Part shown: positions 49,146-61,501 of the stretch, piece after piece
Layout: each line of letters starts with the position of its first letter
Position numbering within the stretch: position 1 is the first letter of the stretch
Notes under the pieces: model-generated
Told to the model about the DNA's origin: nothing
Database searches by the model: none
What the model saw: the letters and a program-made list of their open reading frames with translations, nothing else
Source of the DNA: Thuidium tamariscinum
Lineage: Eukaryota > Streptophyta > Bryopsida > Hypnales > Thuidiaceae
Assembly: GCA_947034885.2 (NCBI GenBank)
Contig: OX344750.2
Location: 10,016,553 to 10,080,552, forward strand
Direction: 5' to 3'
DNA length: 64,000 nt
Program-made: the position numbers and the translations under genes

Positions 49146-49412
49146 AGGTGGGTACACCTAAAATTGCACCTCACCTAAAAGTGCCATCTATAGTTGCTGT
49201 ACATTTCTGAATTCCATTATGTATCTATTTGGCTGGAGCGCTTTTAGAAACAGACTTTGAACCTTAATAACTTTTGCATACTGAATCCAAATGCTGCGTT
49301 TTTTGGTGCGTTGGAATGTGCTTTCACTTGCCAACAAGACCATATGAAAATTTGATCAGACTAGTTACTAGGCACAGTACCAAAAAGTGGCACTTTTAAG
49401 GTGTACCCACCT
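49146..49412. mobile_element. AGGTGGGTACACC MITE, 267 bp
   Basis: Inverted ends AGGTGGGTACACCT, flanked by TA (49144-49145, 49413-49414). The interior is the reverse complement of 5590-5862. Confidence 0.7.
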
Positions 49413-49519
49413 TATTCCGTTGCACATCTGCAACTTTTTCTTGCGTATGAGGTAAGTTATGAGGTTGAAAAGTGTTGGATTGAAAAAGCGTCCTTGAGCA
49501 CACTGCATCAACTCTTTTC

Positions 49520-50080
49520 TTCGTTGCAGTTCGTTGTGACAGACGTTCTTGTCGCCTGGAATTAGGGTATGCAGCCTCTCGATGGTTTCTGTCGTTTTCA
49601 GCACTGTCTTGGCTCAACTCTTTTCTTCGTTGCAGATCGTTGTGACAGACGTTCTTGTCGCCTGGAATTAGGGTGTGCAGCCTCACTTTTTCAGCACCAT
49701 CTTGGCTCAATTCTTTTCTTTGTTGCAGATCGTTGTGACAGACGTTCTTGTCGCCTGGAATTTGGGTGTGCAGCCTCACTTTTTCAGCACCATCATGGCT
49801 CAATTCTTTTCTGCATTGCCGTTTGTTGTGACAGACGTTCTTGTCGCCTGGAATTAGGGTGTGCAGCCTCACGTTTTCAGCCCCGTCTTGGCTCAATTTT
49901 CTTTTCTTCGTTGTCGTTCGTTGTGGCAGACGTTCTTGTGGCCTGGAATTAGGGTGTGCAGCCTCACGTTTTCAGCACCGTCTTGGCTCAATTTTCTTTT
50001 CTTCGTTGCCGTTCGTTGTGACAGACGTTCTTGTCGCCTGGAATTAGGGTGTGCAGCCTCACGGTGGTTTCTGTCGTTTT
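49520..50080 (+). repeat. Minisatellite of six 93-106 bp units made from CYP704 exon 1 and leader
   Basis: The marker (GACAGACGTTCTTG or a one-base variant) starts at 49538, 49644, 49737, 49830, 49925 and 50020, giving steps of 106, 93, 93, 95 and 95 bp. Each unit joins leader sequence (TGTCGCCTGGAATTAGG) to exon-1 sequence (TTTTCAGCACCGTCTTGGCT). Units of 93 bp keep phase, so frames stay open on both strands: 49569-49952 (+, 127 residues) and 49396-49896 (-, 166 residues). These frames are probably by-products. Confidence 0.85.
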
Positions 50081-50167
50081 CAGCCCCGTCTTACCTTCTG
50101 TGGGCGATTGCAGATCGCTGGGTGCTGCACAGAGGACGCAAAGGGCCGGTGCACTGGCCCATTCTAG
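50060..50167 (+). pseudogene. CYP704 exon-1 relic
   Basis: It corresponds to exon 1 from the membrane anchor to the WPIL splice donor (ATTCTAG|GTACC), with a 5-bp deletion (CTGGC) after CAGCCCCGTC that breaks the frame. It follows the minisatellite and has no exon 2 behind it. Confidence 0.8.
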
Positions 50168-50169
50168 GT

Positions 50170-51066
50170 ACCATTGGATGAAGGAAAAAAAATTACTCAT
50201 TGCAAGAGCTCATTTGAGAGTTCACAAAGAATTTGATAATGCTTCAAAAAAATATGAAGTCACATGTACTACATTCCACATCTATTTCTCTTTGTCTCAA
50301 AAATGAGCTAAGAATATTCCCATCCCAAGAAACACATGAAAAACAGTAGACCAGCCCATGCATGAGCGGTTTTGGAACCTCCGACGTCCCGGAATGATCA
50401 TGAGTGCATACACCTCAACTTGCTCAATCTTGGTGTCTCATTTTTGTTTGGCCTCACCCCTTTTTGACTTTTTGTTGGACTTCCTATTCTGTAAGTTAAC
50501 GATTAAGAACCACAGAGTGACTGGAGTTCCTGTCAGCAACTACTGTTAATTTTTATATAATTTCCCAATTGGGTAAATGGGACTACCGGTATATTAATTC
50601 CACAAATAGGAACAGAGTTGACATACCCGGTATACCGTATCACCAACCAGTACAAGCGACGTAAGTGCGTGTACGCAAAAGTGACCTCTGCAGAAGCACG
50701 TGAATTGCGTATACGCAAGTGAAGTGCGGACACTTGATGCTGCGAGGCGTGCTGCCTGTGAAGACGGTTTGAAGTTACCGGCAATCCGCCTCTGGAGAAC
50801 CGACACTGAAGCATACCACGTGCACGAGCTCTTGTCCACCCAAAATCAATAAAGTCTTGCTAAAATAATAATTTCTCTACAGTAGAACTTGCGCATTGCC
50901 GTAAATTCACTACTTAAGCTTAAGAGCTTCACTTCCATGCAACCTTCAGTACTGAGCGTACTGAGCATACTGAGCGTACACAGCATTCGTTGCACGACAG
51001 TCTATGTTTTGATTGCCTGGAATTTGCATAGCTCAGCTGCTTGCGTAACAAGGAATTTCGAAAGCT
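50170..51066 (+). promoter_or_regulatory. Gene 3 upstream region
   Basis: It holds a repeat of the 44260-44420 segment (50440-50590), then GC-richer sequence with GTGCGTGTACGC and GCGTATACGC motifs (about 50660-50720). The leader GAGCTTCACTTCC...CTTCAGTACT is shared with gene 1, followed by GTACTGAGC repeats (50953-50980). No gene is seen before the gene 3 start. Confidence 0.4.
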
Positions 51067-54000
51067 ATGGAGTCATGGCTTGCGGAGAGGATGTGCAGCC
51101 TCACGTTGCTTGCTGCAGTTTGCAGCATCGTCCTGGCTTACCTTCTGTGGGCACTTGCAGATCGCTGGGTGCTGCAGAGAGGACGCAAAGGGCCGGTGCA
51201 CTGGCCCATTCTAGGTACCATTGGGTTCGAACATCCGTTTCAATCTCACCGTATCAGTCATTAATTTTCTGTTCTCTTCATCTTTGGTTTTGCAGGCTAT
51301 GATTTGGATTTGAAAGCCATGCTATTATACCACAATTATTTAACTAAATTTGGACAATGAAAGGTCTAGAAATAATAATCCAAAACTATATAAAATGCAA
51401 ATCATCATGAGATCTATGAAAAACATCATGAGATCAATACAACACATCTTGAGGTCCATACAAAAGATCAGGAGATGTGACTATGCAAAACATCAAGAGA
51501 ATGATCTATGTCCTTCAACATCGGGAGATCTCGTGGCGTTTTGCGAATATGGTCCAGAATTGCATGAATAGTCTAGATTTAATTAAATATATGGTTTCAG
51601 AGGGATTAGCAATCTTTTTCTGTTGCATACTTAGTTGTTTCGAGATTTCGATCAGGTTGAGGTTCGTATTTGTAGTCTGATGGATATAATTCTGGTGCAT
51701 ATATCTGATCAAATTGTTAGGTGCGACGGTGGAAGTGCTACGAAATTATCACCAGTTAAATGACTGGATGTTGTTTTATTTCCTCCGAGATGGGCTCACT
51801 TTTGGCTTCAATACGGCGGATACGAAATATATCTACACGGCTGACCCTGTTAATGTGGAGTATATTGTCAAGACCAACTTTGCGAACTACCAGAAGGTAA
51901 GTCGGTTGAATTTGCTGTGCAAATTCGCGGAGGCCTGTTGGCACATTTTAGGACTAATTCATTGGTGAAATTGATAGCATTTCTCGGATAATTCAGTGAG
52001 CACGATGCAAGTTCTCTTTTTTCAGGAAATTTCACGGGATGAGGGGATACACTCCATCATTTCTGTTAGTCTTCAGTGTTCATTTCACCTTAGTTTTTCC
52101 CAACACTGTCATGACTGTGTAATTGTTCAAACTTGGTAGCTGCACCAGAGAAATCCATGGATCGAAGAGTCCATGACTGCAATTCCATAGTGCCATGGAA
52201 TTGCAAAGCTAGAGAATCGAATAGAGCCCAAAGACGAGATGGAAATTTTTTGAATTGTTGCTCATTGATTAATTCAGGGGAAAGTGTTTCACGAAAATTT
52301 TGAGATATTTCTGGGAGATGGCATTTTCAACGTCGACGGGGAGAGCTGGAAGCAGCAACGCAAGACGGCAAGCTTTGAATTTGCTTCCCGGAAGCTGCGA
52401 GATGTCAGCTTTGTTGTCTTTCGTGATTACTCCGTGAAAATGGCGACTAGTATCATTACCACCGCTTCCACGACGCAGCAGCCACTAGACCTGCAAGTCG
52501 GTTAATTTCTCGACCGTACCTCTTAGTGAGCTTAGCACCATTGAAATTCTAATCTTGAACTAGGAGAAAAAAAATGGAGACTGGAGGCACAACGAAGTAA
52601 AATGACTGTGCTACAATCACAAATCACTTGAAGAACAAAATAGAGTCACTCTTGAAGAATATTCTTAAAACTGTATTAAGAATGTCATCTAAATTATGGA
52701 AACACAAATTCTAAAGAATTGCAGAAGCTATAAAACGTACATCCTTCAAACTACGCCGGCCTTCTTGAAAGGTAGTGTTGCCATAAGTACAAGGAGGTGG
52801 TCCCACCGGTTTATAACTAGAATTCATCCCCTAGAGCGACGTCTGGAGCAATGTTACTGATAACAATGAAACGTGATTCCAAATTATTTTGACATTCAAC
52901 GTTGCTACTTTAGAAGTGCCGTCATAAGTCAACAACGTATTGAATCATTTTACTTAAGAAAATATTACATGTTTGCTGTTCCAAACATGTACCAAAAGTA
53001 TACTTAGCATGTTTGTAACAAGACTTTGTATGTTACCAAAAGAGCTGCTAAGAAAATCCTAGTCAGGGTGGTCTGAGCTTTTGAGTTCGAAGACCTGTGT
53101 CAGTGTGTGTTGGTTGCAATTAATCCACCGACGTTGACATTACAGGACGTGTTCATGAGGTTAACGTTGGATTCTTCCTTCAAAATTAATTTCGGATACG
53201 AGATAAACACCCTGAAGCCGGAGCTCCCAGACTTGCCATTCGCCAAGGCGTTTGATACCACAAATGAAATCACTTCCAAAAGGTTTATGAACCCCTTTTG
53301 GAAGCTGCAGCGAGCTCTCAACGTGGGCAACGAGGCTGTTTTGGTGACCAGTGCTAAGCAGGTGAACGATTTCATTTACAGTGTCATCGAAGGAAGAAAG
53401 TCAGAGCTGATGGTGAACTCAAGAGGTCTTGAGAAAGAGGATCTTCGTATTTCGGTAAGTGCACAATAACTTTCTTTTAGATTTGCCCTGGAATTCCAAT
53501 ACTTTGAACCTTTCTGGGTGTGGCCTGAAACGCGACTCTTTCCTGGTCCTACTTTGTGGAGCTTTGTGGCGTCACTACTGTTGGTGCCGACAATCACTCA
53601 TTCATGCCAATTAACGAAATTGACAATTTAATTCCATACGTTTTAACAGAATTTAGCTAGTCCTACCTTCAGTATGTTCCAAAATCTCCATCATTCTCAT
53701 GCTGACATACAACCCCGGCATGCAGGGGAAAGGTGACCTCTTCACCAGGTTCATGCTCTTGAACAAGGAAGGAGAACATCAGTTCACAGACAAGAACGTT
53801 CGCGACACGCTGCTGAATTTTATGTTGGCAGGAAGAGACAGCACCGCCCTCACTTTGTCATGGTTTGTGTACGAGATCACAGAGCACCCAGATGTTGGTG
53901 ACAAAATTTTCCACGAGCTTCTTGCTCTAGAAACGGAGATGCAAGCTCTGAATACCGCTGGCAACGAATCAGAGCCCAAGATACGAAGTGGGGACGAGGA

Positions 54001-55579
54001 CTTCAACCAACACATTGTGCGGTTCTCGCAGTTGCTCACTTTCGACAGCCTTCACAAGTTGCATTATCTTCATGCCTGCATCATGGAGACCTTGCGCTTG
54101 TATCCTGCTGTACCCATGGTAACTGAATCATTCTCTGCACCCTGATGTACATGTCAACTTTTTGTCTCACATTCACCCCTTGAAATTCCTTACAACTACG
54201 TCGTTGTTTTTTTCCATCTAAAAGTTGAGGGCCCACTCACAGATGGCTCAGTAGAGAGGAATATGAGGAAATTTCACAAAAGTTATGCCATGACTCTAGG
54301 CGCATATATGATTTGGTCATGATTTCTTTTGAAATCTCGCAGGATGGGAAAGATGTAGCGGCGGATGACGTCCTTCCCGATGGGACAGCAGTGAAGAAAG
54401 GCAGCATGGTTATGTACGCACCGTATGCGATGGGGCGAATGCCTGCTTTATGGGGCCCCGACGCAACAGAGTTCAAGCCAGAGAGGTGGCTCGTAGACGG
54501 GGTTGTGCAGCCCGAATCTCCCTTCAAATTCACTGCGTTTCAAGTAAGTTAAGCCAACCAGTCTTAAGTTCATGGCCACCTCAATATTTTGCAAACCCTC
54601 AGTTTTTTTGATGCAATGATTTACAGTACATCAGCTAATTTTAGTATAACTCTGCGTAACATCAAACCTTGCTTTCATAATCTCAATCGGAGGGCTGAAG
54701 AGCTGGGTTATACGGAATCATAACCACCTCCGCCTTGGTTTCTATTTTGATGCTTAATTTCTCAAGATCTGTTGTCATTGCCGCTAATTATTGAATTTGC
54801 TCCAAATTGTATCACTCTCCATGATGGAGGTTAGGTCAGGTCAATTGTGGACAAGTATGAGACATCTGTGGATCCTTAAGCGCCCTCACAGCAAAATCGT
54901 TGAATTTGAGACCTTTCTCAACTCATTTCAATCAAATTGTCTCCTAAATTGAGATCCACATGCTTCAATCATACTAATTGGTAGTAGAGACAAGTCTTGA
55001 GGTTTGGGAAAAAGGACATGTCCTTTGACTGTACTATTGAAAAGATTAAAATAGTCAAACATGGAATTTTTTTGAAATAAAGAGGCCATATTTGGGACGC
55101 TTGGGTGCTCAGGGGTTAAGGTAAGGTAAAACAATCCAATTCAATCTAGACACGAGTTGGGGCAAGTGTGTTGGGGCAAGCATGTTATGGCAAGTTTCTT
55201 CTTGCGATGTACATATAGTGTGATTTTGTAGTGATGCTTTTAGACACTTGGCGCATTTGGGTGTCCCTATCTAATCTTTAGATTTGTACATTATTGCACT
55301 TAAAGGGACCATTCTATTGTATATAATTAATGTTTAGTGTGAAGAATTAATTAAAGATTCATCAATCTAACATCAATTGTGGACATGGCAATGTAGGCAG
55401 GACCTCGTGTTTGTCTTGGAAAGGACTCGGCCCTGCTACAATTGCGAATGACTCTTGCTCTTTTATGCCGGTTCTTCAAGTTCCAACTAGAGCCAAGTTG
55501 TGTTGTCAAATATCGCCAAATGACAGTCTTGTGGCTAGCTAATGGTTTACATGTCAAGATAACCAAGCGTTGTGATTAG
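51067..55579 (+). CDS. Cytochrome P450 CYP704-type fatty-acid omega-hydroxylase, gene 3 (7 exons)
   Basis: Exons: 51067-51214, 51721-51896, 52278-52496, 53146-53454, 53726-54118, 54343-54543, 55397-55579, giving 542 residues and ending in TAG. Intron positions equal those of genes 1-2; exon 1 is 3 codons shorter, exon 3 one longer, exon 5 two shorter and exon 7 one longer. Motifs: membrane anchor at about 13-33, I-helix AGRDST (319-324), ETLR (405-408), PERW (461-464), GPRVCLG with heme Cys488. The usual I-helix threonine directly after the aspartate is serine (codon AGC), an uncommon but hydroxyl-retaining change. The codons before ADDVLPDG read DGKDV, closer to what I recall of other CYP704 proteins than the EVKS of genes 1-2. 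No stop or frameshift was found. Function is inferred as fatty-acid omega-hydroxylation; divergence suggests an older duplicate. Confidence 0.9.
51400..51550 (+). repeat. Degenerate short tandem repeat in gene 3 intron 1
   Basis: About four to five units of 24-27 bp built on ACATCATGAGATC (with CTTGAGGTC and CAGGAGATG variants). They are absent from introns 1 of genes 1 and 2. Confidence 0.55.
54880..55115. mobile_element. Possible small TTAA element in gene 3 intron 6
   Basis: TTAA at 54876-54879 and 55116-55119 bracket ends GCGCCCTCA and TGCTCAGGGG, which are only weakly inverted. A decayed TTAA-family element is likely but not proven. Confidence 0.3.
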
Positions 55580-56068
55580 TAGATATTTGAATTTAGTATA
55601 TGGTGATCTACATGTGAGCATTGTCTATCCATCACCAAAGTTGTAGTTTTTAAGTTGGAATTTACCAATATATATATCTCACCTTTGTTGGTGCAGTAGT
55701 TTGTTGAATATTCCTATACTAAATAGCATTTGAAACTTTAGTAATTGGATGTTTTTTCGAGTAAAAATATTGTATAATATTAATACCTTAATCATGGAAG
55801 GATGTTGAGGACTTTTTGTGTCATATGCTCATATGTAGATGGTCAAACAATAAGGTTTATGAGTATTGAAGAATGGATGATTTTCACCTATTTTTTTGTG
55901 TACAACTTCTTTGATGTTATTGATATTGACGTGGTTGATTGACTTAAGTTACAGACACTTTAATTGCTTTTTCATTTTGCATAATTAAGGTACAGTAGTT
56001 TATTAAAAAAAATGGTAGACTATCAAATGTATTTCATTACTTTGGGCATTTTTTCCCCTTAAAACTTG
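55580..56068. other. Gene 3 downstream flank
   Basis: The first 120 bp match the 3' flanks of genes 1 and 2 (ATCACCAAAGTTG, TTTTTAAGTTG), so this is probably 3' UTR. AT-rich spacer follows without a gene. Confidence 0.45.
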
Positions 56069-56072
56069 ATTT

Positions 56073-56810
56073 GGGTCATTGCAAGAAAGGGCATCCATTT
56101 TTGTAGCGTTCTGGATTTGGACGCTTTTTTTTTCGGGAGTACTATTTAATTAGAAAAATAATTTTAAAAAAACATGAAAAATATGTAAAATGCATATACC
56201 GCTTTAAAGAAGAAGGTTCCCTATGAAGGAAAAGCTTTGGAAAATTCTTTAAGTAGGAGAATTAGAAAAGTGCCAAAACTCATGAAAATGGGCATATTTA
56301 GATTTTAATTTGTAAAAAATAGGAAAAGTTATTTTTCTCAAATCTAAAAATTGGCCATTTGGGTAGAGTTGATGGTGATGAGATTTTACCAAAAAAATTA
56401 TCTTAGTACTATCATCAATGTTCAGAAATTGCATGCAATGGGAGTGCTGTTTGCATGCATGTAGAGAACATAAAATAATGTATTTTTAGATTCCCTTTGG
56501 CAGAAATATGCTTTCCTACTATGCAAATGCACCGTGAAAATTTCAGCTTTAGATCATTAAATTTGGGGACTCCAAACGTAGTAAAAACCCCTAAACCTCC
56601 GTTTGTGACAAATTAAGAAAAATGATTTTTAAATATTATTATTTTTTTAAATTTTTGAAAAATAAGGGATGTGAAAACCATCAACTGAGTTAGAGAGGTC
56701 CAATAATTATTTCATATTGTTAGATCTTTAGATTCAAAAGTTATAGCAGAAAAGAATGACGTCACTCCCATTGTGACAGAGAATAGGACCGGCGTTTCTT
56801 GCAATGACCC
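56073..56810. mobile_element. TGCAAGAAAC-family element, 738 bp
   Basis: GGGTCATTGCAAGAAA at the left and TTTCTTGCAATGACCC at the right are exact inverted ends, flanked by ATTT (56069-56072, 56811-56814). Superfamily not recognised. Confidence 0.65.
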
Positions 56811-56814
56811 ATTT

Positions 56815-57895
56815 CAACATTCAAAAAAACTTTTTTATTTTAACAAACCAAAAAACCCACTGAAGATTCCAAAGTACAATTTCTATAAAACTTAGAAATT
56901 TTGAAAAGTTCTTAAAAAGAAGCATTTCTTTGAAGTTTGAAATTAAGGCTTTATAACCACATTTCTAAATATGGAATGACATAGAAAATTCTTCAAACTA
57001 AAATGGTTTACATTGTAATGTACTTCTATAATGAAAATTTCAGATTTTTTTTTATCATGATTTGTGTTTTGTATTTGATACAAATTTTCTTCACTTTCTC
57101 TCCAAAATTTCATAGTAATTTGAAATTTTCATAAAAAAATTTGAATTTTTTTATCACATACATTAGACATACAATTTCATCTTTAAAAAATAAAACCATA
57201 AAAATTCACTCATAAATAGCAAAGAAATAGAGGATATAGAGTGAAGGACTTTCAAGTTTTATTAGACTATCATAGACTCCATCCTTTAGGGGATAATCCC
57301 TATTAAAGTACTAGACATTTGAAAAAACTTTAAACAATAGATGAATGCAAACATTATCCCAAGCACATCAAGTTTGCATGATGGGAACTTGTTTTTTTCA
57401 ACCATCTCAATGTAGTAACATTCTTGTATTAGTTCTTTTGCATTATTTAGTATAGTTTTCTACAACTTTCATCATAAATATTTTTTGGTTGAAAGAGCAC
57501 AAATATGTGTGACTACAAAAACCACAACTTTTCAATTCAAGAAATGGACATTTGAAAAAAACTTGAATATCTAAGTAAAGAAAAAAATCTCAAAACATCA
57601 AAAAAATTAGAACTTAAAGTGAATTTTCCCCCATGAAAGTTACAAAATTTCAATTAAAAACCAAATTTAGAAGGAATTTTCAATTTTCAATTTCTAGATT
57701 TATCAAAAAGTATTAGGTAGTTTAGCATATAATTAAACCTTATAGATATGATCTATGGATTAAACTATATAATTTTTTTGAAAAGTAAATCATTAAATTA
57801 TTTTTCTAATTTGTTTTTTATTCACATCTTCATAATTTTAGAAATTTGACCTTTTCTTTTGTCTACAATGGTTTGAGTATACTAATGACAGTTAG
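56815..57895. other. AT-rich spacer, nothing recognised
   Basis: No gene, RNA or repeat is identified. Confidence 0.35.
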
Positions 57896-58132
57896 GCAAC
57901 AATGCTAGTGTATGAGCATGAACATACAAGCATGTATTCTTCCAATATGTATAATAGTAGATACACTACCACCTTTGAAGGTGTTTATAGTAAAAATACC
58001 TATAATATAGGTACTTACATAATAAATATACTTTTATCATATAAAGTTTCTATAGTATAAGCACTTTACTATAGGTGCATCATCTTTGAGGCTCATAAGC
58101 TCACATTTCTATGCTCACATACTAGCAACCGT
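57896..58132. mobile_element. CAACAATGCTAG-ended MITE, second copy, 237 bp
   Basis: Left CAACAATGCTAGTGTATGAG and right CTCACATACTAGCAACCG. The interior is collinear with 22857-23092, including ATACCTATAATATAGGT. Confidence 0.65.
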
Positions 58133-58388
58133 GGACAATTTGGATGAGAGATGTTACAACATCAAACATATCGTAGAGTGAAATATAAGGAAAAAGAAGA
58201 ACTCCATCCATATAAGGCCCAATGACAAGTAATTACTGCATCTTTTGAGTTCTTTGTCTTTGTCATTGTCATTGTTATTATCATTGAGAGAAACTATCAC
58301 AATTCATGAGCTCAAAAAAGAAAATGTATTTCATTTTATTACCTTAACTCCTCCACTGAGCTCAAAAAACAATTTAAATTCAATTCAA

Positions 58389-60644
58389 GGGTCATTGCAA
58401 GAAACACCGGTCCTATTTGTTGTTTCAATGAAAACGACTTTCTTCTCTTATAGTATAACTTTTGAATCCAAAAAGCTTTGACCTTGAAATTTTTATTAAA
58501 TATAACTAACTTCGTGATTAAGGATTCTATATATTTTTTAGATTTTTTAGATTTTTTTTGTATTTAAAAATTAATTTTATCCACTTGTCACACATTAGGT
58601 GAACAAGGATTTACTATGTTCGTAGTAATCAAATTGAATGCTTTTGAGTTGATATTTTGGTGGTTTGTTCTTCCACCTGGTAAACTTATGAATATGGTTT
58701 GGAATCCAATTTTTAGTTATTTTTGGATGATGTATATGCTACATAATATAGCTTAATGGCGTGCACATTTACAAATTCTAAAAATATTGTGATTCTAATT
58801 TTTTGGGATGAAAGTGATGATAAGGAGATTTGGAAAAATGGCCATAATTATAAATAAATAAATAAATAAATCACTTTTGATTTTTTATGAATTAAAATTA
58901 GATCACTATATTTTGTAAAAAAAATTGTAGTCTAATATTCCTAAGTACTGCTACGTGAACATAATACTCCCACATCTAACTTTAATCTCACATTCGCCCA
59001 CCTGTCAAACTTTTTAAATGATACAATTGAGTTATTCATAAAGTAACTAAACTAGGGTTTAAATCCATGAGTTTTGTGAAAAAGCTGGTTGAGTTAAAAA
59101 AGTCAAAATAAAAGTGGGTATGAAAATTATTTTTCTAATCAAATTGGTCCCTAAAAAATTCTGGTCCCTAATTTTGAAGTCGTGTGACATAAATATCTTG
59201 CAAAAAAGTTTGATGCTTCAACTATAGTTGCTTTCTCAACTTCAAAAAAAGTCATGCCCAAAGTGGAGGGGACTTTACAAATAACTCAAATATGTAAGAT
59301 AATGTCATTCAATGGCCACAATAACTCTTGACTCCAATACATGTGTCAAAAGCACAGTACATTGGCAGTTTGATGATAGTACTTGTAGCACTAGCAATAC
59401 TATGCGGTAGAAATGCAGTCCCCAGTAAAATGCTATGAAAAGTGGCAAGTGTTTCTTGCAGCCACCCTCAATTGAAATTACCCCTCCCTCCATCCCAGCC
59501 TATTTGTAATTTTTAGGTGGAAATGGCATTTGATGTAGGATATATTCCAATGTCCGATTTTGTATCCAAATCTATATCATATTTGCATCCATATCATATA
59601 GTATCTTGTATGCATGGTTGTATCTCTATCCAAATCAATATCAAGGTGATTGCAAGAAACACTTGTCTTTTTTTTTGTCCCCTTGACCTCCAACAGGTAA
59701 TTTTTTGCTCATAACTTTTGCATCTTTTTTTTTTTGGCTTGAAATTTGGATTGAAGGTGCACACAAAAGTTTTAGATGTTGAGTAATTTTTTCAGAATTT
59801 TTAAAATTAGTTTACTATTTTTAAACTGGCCCCGATTGGGTGTCTACCTTGGCCATTTTGGAGGTTTTTAGTCCTATTTTTTACTCAAAAATCCAAATTT
59901 GAAGCCACAAATTAGACAAGTTGGAGGTCTACTAACATTACAAGGGGTGACGATGAGTTTTTATGAAAATAGTAATATGTCAATTGTGCACATGGGGTCA
60001 AAGTGACTTTCCTTTGCACAAAGGCCATGAAGAAGGAAAAATTTTCCTAGAAGAATTTTTTGTTGCAATGTAAGCAAAATTTTGTTTAGAAAAATGAATT
60101 TTTTTTAAAGAATTTTTTGAATTTTTTTTGAATTACTAAAAATGAAAAGGTCCACAGACCCCTTTTTTGCTATTTTCTGCCCACAGTGGCCTGAGTAGTA
60201 CTTTGTAGCACTCTATAGTACTGCATAGTACTATGTAGTACTAAATCAACGGCCCAGATTTGCAGGCGCTCGAAATCAACGGCTGACACTGACAGGCATA
60301 GTGCAGACGTGCAGTACTAGTAGGATTGTGCAGGACTACCAGTCCTATACCAAAAAACTGCGTTTTTGAGACAAAAAGGTGAAGTGTTTCTTGCAATGAC
60401 CCATCACTACAAGAGAAATAAATGGTGCTAAAAACCCTTAAATCAAGTATTGTGAGAAATTTTTGGGTCTACTTAAAAATATAAATTATTTTTGAAAAAT
60501 CTCCAAAATTCATTATAGATACATAATAGCTATGAGTACCTTCCCCATAAATTTTAAATCATTTGGAGCTAAAACACAAAAGTTATGGTAAAAAAAATGA
60601 AAAACTAGGATGTGATAAAAGGGTTTAAGTGTTTCTTGCAATCA
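58389..60644. mobile_element. Cluster of TGCAAGAAAC transposon ends
   Basis: Left-type ends lie at 58389 (GGGTCATTGCAAGAAACAC) and 59648 (TGATTGCAAGAAACACTT). Right-type ends lie at 59452-59468 (GTGTTTCTTGCAGCCACCC), 60386-60402 (TTTCTTGCAATGACCC) and 60627-60644 (AAGTGTTTCTTGCAATCA). The 59648 and 60644 ends are exact inverted copies over 18 bases. How the ends pair is unclear; nested or tandem elements are likely. Inside, 58852-58872 is a run of AAAT repeats and 60194-60245 is rich in AGTACT. Confidence 0.5.
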
Positions 60645-60714
60645 GACAATTAATACCACCTGCACTCCGAAAACAACAGGCAGAACTTACATTAGGTGCA
60701 CTCAATTGGTGGTA

Positions 60715-61040
60715 AGGGAGGAGGCTCAAAAACCGCTCAGGATCCAAAACTGCTCACCTTCTGAAATGTATATTTCTGGTACATGATGCTTTTTGATCTT
60801 TATAGTAATGTACAAACTATGAACATTTGAAGGGGTGGACGGTTTTGGAGCCCTATGCCACATTGACTTCAGAAATTCATAACTAATTCTACAGAGCTCC
60901 AAAAAATATGAAACGACTTGGGTTAGATGCCTATTCAAGCTGTCTTTCTAGAAAAGTTCACTGGAAAACATTTTAAGATGTTTCAGCTGCCCAAAATTCT
61001 GTTCCAGCCCTTAGATGGTCGGTTTATGGATCTCCTCCCT
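60715..61040. mobile_element. AGGGAGGAG-ended MITE, 326 bp
   Basis: AGGGAGGAGGCTCAAAAACCG at the left and CGGTTTATGGATCTCCTCCCT at the right are imperfect inverted ends with TA on both sides (60713-60714, 61041-61042). A decayed relative is at 45560-45745. Confidence 0.65.
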
Positions 61041-61042
61041 TA

Positions 61043-61493
61043 CGAACGAAATGCAATGACGTGGAGTCCTGCGGAAAATTCGAAATAAATCATTCGCTTC
61101 CTCCGATTCGTGGAGCTCCAGATAGATTTCGTATGACAACTGAAGTCAAACAGCGACTCCGAGTGCCTGCTCGAATTCCATCGAGAAAAGAGTTTGGCTC
61201 CGATAAGGGAAGGAGCTACGTACACGGGCGGGGTTCACCATGTGTCGGTATAATTAAATACAAAGACAGTCGGCTTGGTTAGTTGTGTCTGGAGGTCTGT
61301 GGGCTAGGCGGCATCAAATGTTCCGATCCGAGCTATTCGCTAAAAAAAATCCGATCCATGGTGTCAGATGATCAATCACTAACGATTAACGAACGAACTA
61401 ATTAAAAAGCATTCTCTACTCAGACTCAAAGCTAGCCCAAATTATAAGCGTTACTTTGGATTTGGCGACAGGTGGAAGTGGAACCGTGGAACT
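61043..61493. other. Spacer of average composition, no gene recognised
   Basis: A 73-codon open frame (61061-61282) and an overlapping reverse frame exist, but neither shows a known domain. Confidence 0.35.
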
Positions 61494-61501
61494 CATCTGA
61501 C

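Noticed and set aside
49396..49896. 166-codon repetitive protein on the - strand
   Set aside because: Openness follows from the 93-bp period of the minisatellite; no evidence of a start context or conservation.
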